Positions 61,240 to 64,000 of a DNA stretch of 64,000 nt are shown piece after piece. The notes under the pieces are model-generated. The model did not search any database. It saw only the letters and a list, made by a program, of their open reading frames with translations, and was not told the origin of the DNA. Positions within the stretch are counted from its first letter, which is position 1. Every line of letters starts with the position of its first letter. Source of the stretch: Paralichthys olivaceus (Eukaryota; Chordata; Actinopteri; Pleuronectiformes; Paralichthyidae); contig NC_091102.1 of NCBI RefSeq assembly GCF_024713975.1, forward strand, positions 11,289,001 through 11,353,000, in the 5' to 3' direction. A program made the position numbers and the translations under genes.

Positions 61240-61396
61240 ACACATTGAATTTTTTTACAATACTTCACTACGCTTGCATATAATGTGGCTTGAATAATGA
61301 AAAAATCTAACAACAATGCAAAATAACTACAAAGACCAGTGACAAAAATCATCTCGACTGTCGGCAAAGTGTGTCATCAAACTGAGTGATATTGGA

Positions 61397-61402
61397 TTTA
61401 TT
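61397..61402 (-). terminator. nostrin poly(A) signal (AATAAA on minus strand)
   Basis: TTTATT on the plus strand, about 140 bases past the nostrin stop at 61541-61543. Confidence 0.5.
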
Positions 61403-61540
61403 AATGATTTTAAAACCATGAATATCATTAGTCGGTACATAGATGGAAACATGATTTGTTATAAGACTTCTCTTCCATGTCTTCGTCGTGTATTGTAGAA
61501 GTGATTCCTCAATTCATGGTGACTTTGTAGTTTTTTATAC

Positions 61541-63667
61541 TCAGGCATCAGATGATTTGACGCTGTTTAACACGGGCAGTTCCTCCACATAGGTTGAAGG
61601 GAAATGTCCCGTCTTTCCCTTAAGTTTACCGAACCACCAACCATTGTCCTCTTTTGTGTAAATGTCTAGAAGATCTCCTGTGAAATACAAACAAATCCTT
61701 ACATTAGTTTTTCCATATTCCTCTTCTGTCATTTTATATCATCTGCAGCTTGTAGCTCACCTTCTGTCAAGGTCAGTTCATCCACCTGTTCAGTTTGGAA
61801 GTTGTACAGAGCCTTGCATTTCCCTAGACAGCAGAACTCTGGTGTTGTTTGACCTTTAAATTGAAAATATTTTTCACGTTATTGTGAATGTATGTGATTA
61901 GAAATAAATCGTAGTGTATGAAAATGTCTTACCCTCTTGTTTGTCATCGCCTGTGTGAGCCGGGGCTCTGGTAACTGTGCTGTCACACTCTGCAGCTTCA
62001 CCTCCATGTGTTGAAGACGTGGAGGTGACCGGGTCACTGGAGCCCGGTGACGGCTCCACAGACGGTTGTGTCACAAACTGGGCCGGCCCTTTGTAAATGA
62101 TGGATGCTCTCAGTGACTGTCGGGATCTGAATGGTGTCCTCCTGAGTTTGACTTGACGCGTCAGCTGAACGACACTGTGCTCGCAGTCCTTTGAAAAAAT
62201 AATAGTGGGTTGTGTTTTATTTGCAATTCTTTTAAAATGTTTAGGAGGAAAAATACAATTTTATGTGGTTGATTTAAACTATATTTCTAACAAAATACCA
62301 GCTATTTATAGCACAGGACATAACTATAATTTGCAAAATCACTGCTAATGGAATTCAAGTGGATCACTAAAAGAACTGGATGAATGATTAAAGGTTAAAG
62401 ATTCCATCTCCTGCAAGTCTAATTATTTAAATCAAAGCTGGAACTATTTACTAACTGAAAATAAGCAGTGACTATGACTATTTATCATTTAATGTCATTA
62501 TTTAAGTCAAATGCTTAATTTCCCAGGATTTGCTACTTTACTTTGTTGAGTGTGACAGATAGACAATGTGTACAATAAGTAATAAGCTATTTTAAGATGC
62601 CATCTTGAGTCTTTGTCATTTAGGATTATTTTATGGCCATTTTTCTCCATTTACTGATATTTTATAGACCAAGATATAAAGAGATATAAAATGAATCAAA
62701 TCATTAGATTGTTTTGTAATGAAAATAATCATTAGTTGCATGACTGGTATGAACATTACCTACTAAAAAATAGTTACTGACAATCTTCGTCTCTCAAATC
62801 ACAGGTAGTGTAGAATAAGGGGTACTGTCGTGGGGTTTAAATGATTCTAAAAAGATTGAGAACCACTGTGGTATAACATCTAGGACTTTAAATCACCAGT
62901 CACCCAGACAGTAATTGCTAGATTTGGCTATTCTCTAAAAAAAAAAAAATAGCCAAACGAAGGCTGTCACACAGTGTCCCTTTTAATCCAGGGAACATCT
63001 GTCAGAATATGAACTGTCCAGTGGGTCTGCTTTAAATGCAGCCATTACGCTGAAGTAAAGCTTAATTGGTTCTTCCCTCTTAGTTTGGGGACATTACAAC
63101 CACAAATACCACATATGAATGAAATATTAGTTATACCAGCAGTCCCTTCTAAAGTCTTTTTACCTTATCTTTCCATTTCACGATGCTGTCACTGAATCGG
63201 TGAAAGGACCTGGGTTTTCCCTCGAGTTCTGACAGTGACACAGAGAGTTTGTAGTGAGTGGCCTCAAGCAGATCCAGTTTAAGAGAACACTGTGGGCAGA
63301 GAGACAACATTAGCCTTTTGCACAAATCTAACTTTCAATCAATTTAAATACTCACCTCATCCAGCTGCTGCTCAGTCTCCTCAAGGTTCTTCTGGTTTGA
63401 GAACGAAGGATTCTCCGAGTACGTTTTCATCAGCTTTTCAATTCCTGCAGGAAGAATATCGAAGTTGTCTTAGAAACCATGCGAGTGACCTTATCAGCGT
63501 TGTCAGGTGTGAATCACAGGGTTACACTGAGAGATAATCTGTGAGCGAATCAACTAACCTTCACAGTCCTTCTTTGTCCTTGTAATGCCGTCCTCCAGAC
63601 GCTGGACTTTGAGTTTGATGGCCTCTCTTCTTCGCTCTTTGCTCATCAATGATTTGTTGTCCTCCTC
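61541..63667 (-). CDS. nostrin: nostrin, C-terminal part (coiled coil/HR1 end and SH3 domain)
   Basis: F-BAR/SH3 adaptor that traffics endothelial nitric oxide synthase and binds dynamin and N-WASP. Exons in transcript order: 63559-63667, 63356-63444, 63164-63289, 61933-62188, 61761-61853, 61541-61677; 270 codons including the stop, about half of the roughly 506-residue human protein. The F-BAR domain lies beyond the right edge. Early exons (KERRREAIKLKVQRLEDG, GIEKLMKTYSENPSF, LKLDLLEATHYKLS) match the HR1-like region of the human protein. Exon 61933-62188 is a low-complexity, Ser/Thr/Pro-rich linker. The last two exons make the SH3 domain: ALYNF, DELTLTEGDLLDIY, GWWFGKLKGKTGHFPSTYVEELP. I could not assign an exon in 63668-64000. 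Tail-to-tail with spc25. Confidence 0.93.
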
Positions 63668-64000
63668 CTGTTTTATCAGAACACAGATAACGTGTGTTTA
63701 ATACATCAGATATTATGATGGTCTTGGTGGAGTATTGATTGGTGGAGTATTTGACAGAAATGCCATTTGCGAGTAACCTTTATTAAATTAAATGATTAGT
63801 TCCATAGAATCTACTATCATATTTACAAATTGCACCTAAGTACTTGAAATATACATGTTGGAAGACTCCACTATACAGACGTCAAAATGACAAGTTCATC
63901 TCTGTATGTGCAGTGTGCATGCTCCCATCAAAACACACCCCCTGGAGAGATATGTCTTTGAACAGCTGAATCACTGGGCGGAGGCCTGCAGACAAACCTC
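63668..64000. other. nostrin intronic sequence at window edge
   Basis: No exon with similarity to nostrin could be recognised. The last bases on the minus strand (GTTTGTCTGCAG then GGCCTCC-like) could be an acceptor, but the frame that follows does not resemble the human protein. Confidence 0.4.

Overview
The window is genomic DNA from a ray-finned fish, most likely a teleost. Evidence: compact multi-exon genes with standard GT-AG introns, many CA/TG and TATC microsatellites, and several interspersed repeat families that I recognise as common in teleost genomes. The gene order matches the human 2q24-q31 block LRP2-DHRS9-ABCB11-G6PC2-SPC25-NOSTRIN. Exon coordinates below were built by hand from GT/AG sites, reading-frame phase and remembered similarity to the human proteins; no search was run.

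Layout: 1-33635 (+) carries about 4,050 codons of lrp2 (megalin), missing only the N-terminal part, spread over 66 exons. 34642-37258 (-) is a complete short-chain dehydrogenase, dhrs9-like, tail-to-tail with lrp2. 37.3-42.9 kb is an intergenic stretch with repeats and a 42-base poly-C run. 42958-51724 (+) is a complete abcb11 (bile salt export pump, 1,315 residues in 27 coding exons). 53855-55264 (-) is a complete g6pc2-type glucose-6-phosphatase (358 residues, 5 exons), tail-to-tail with abcb11. 57613-60764 (+) is spc25 (237 residues), a kinetochore subunit, divergent from g6pc2. 61541-63667 (-) is the C-terminal part of nostrin (SH3 end), which continues beyond the window.

The six genes do not form a functional unit. 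Lrp2 is an endocytic receptor, Abcb11 a canalicular bile-salt ABC pump, G6pc2 an ER phosphatase, Dhrs9 an ER retinoid/steroid dehydrogenase, Spc25 a mitotic kinetochore protein and Nostrin an endocytic adaptor. What is conserved is their order and their strictly alternating orientation.

I found no new multi-gene system. The observations most worth a second look are: three frame-preserving microexon candidates in lrp2 linkers, two of them between a transposon-like insert and a (TG)n tract; a three-copy TIR element family; complementary CA and GU tracts inside one dhrs9 intron; a CDE/CHR-like cell-cycle element in front of spc25; and closely spaced convergent poly(A) signals between lrp2 and dhrs9.
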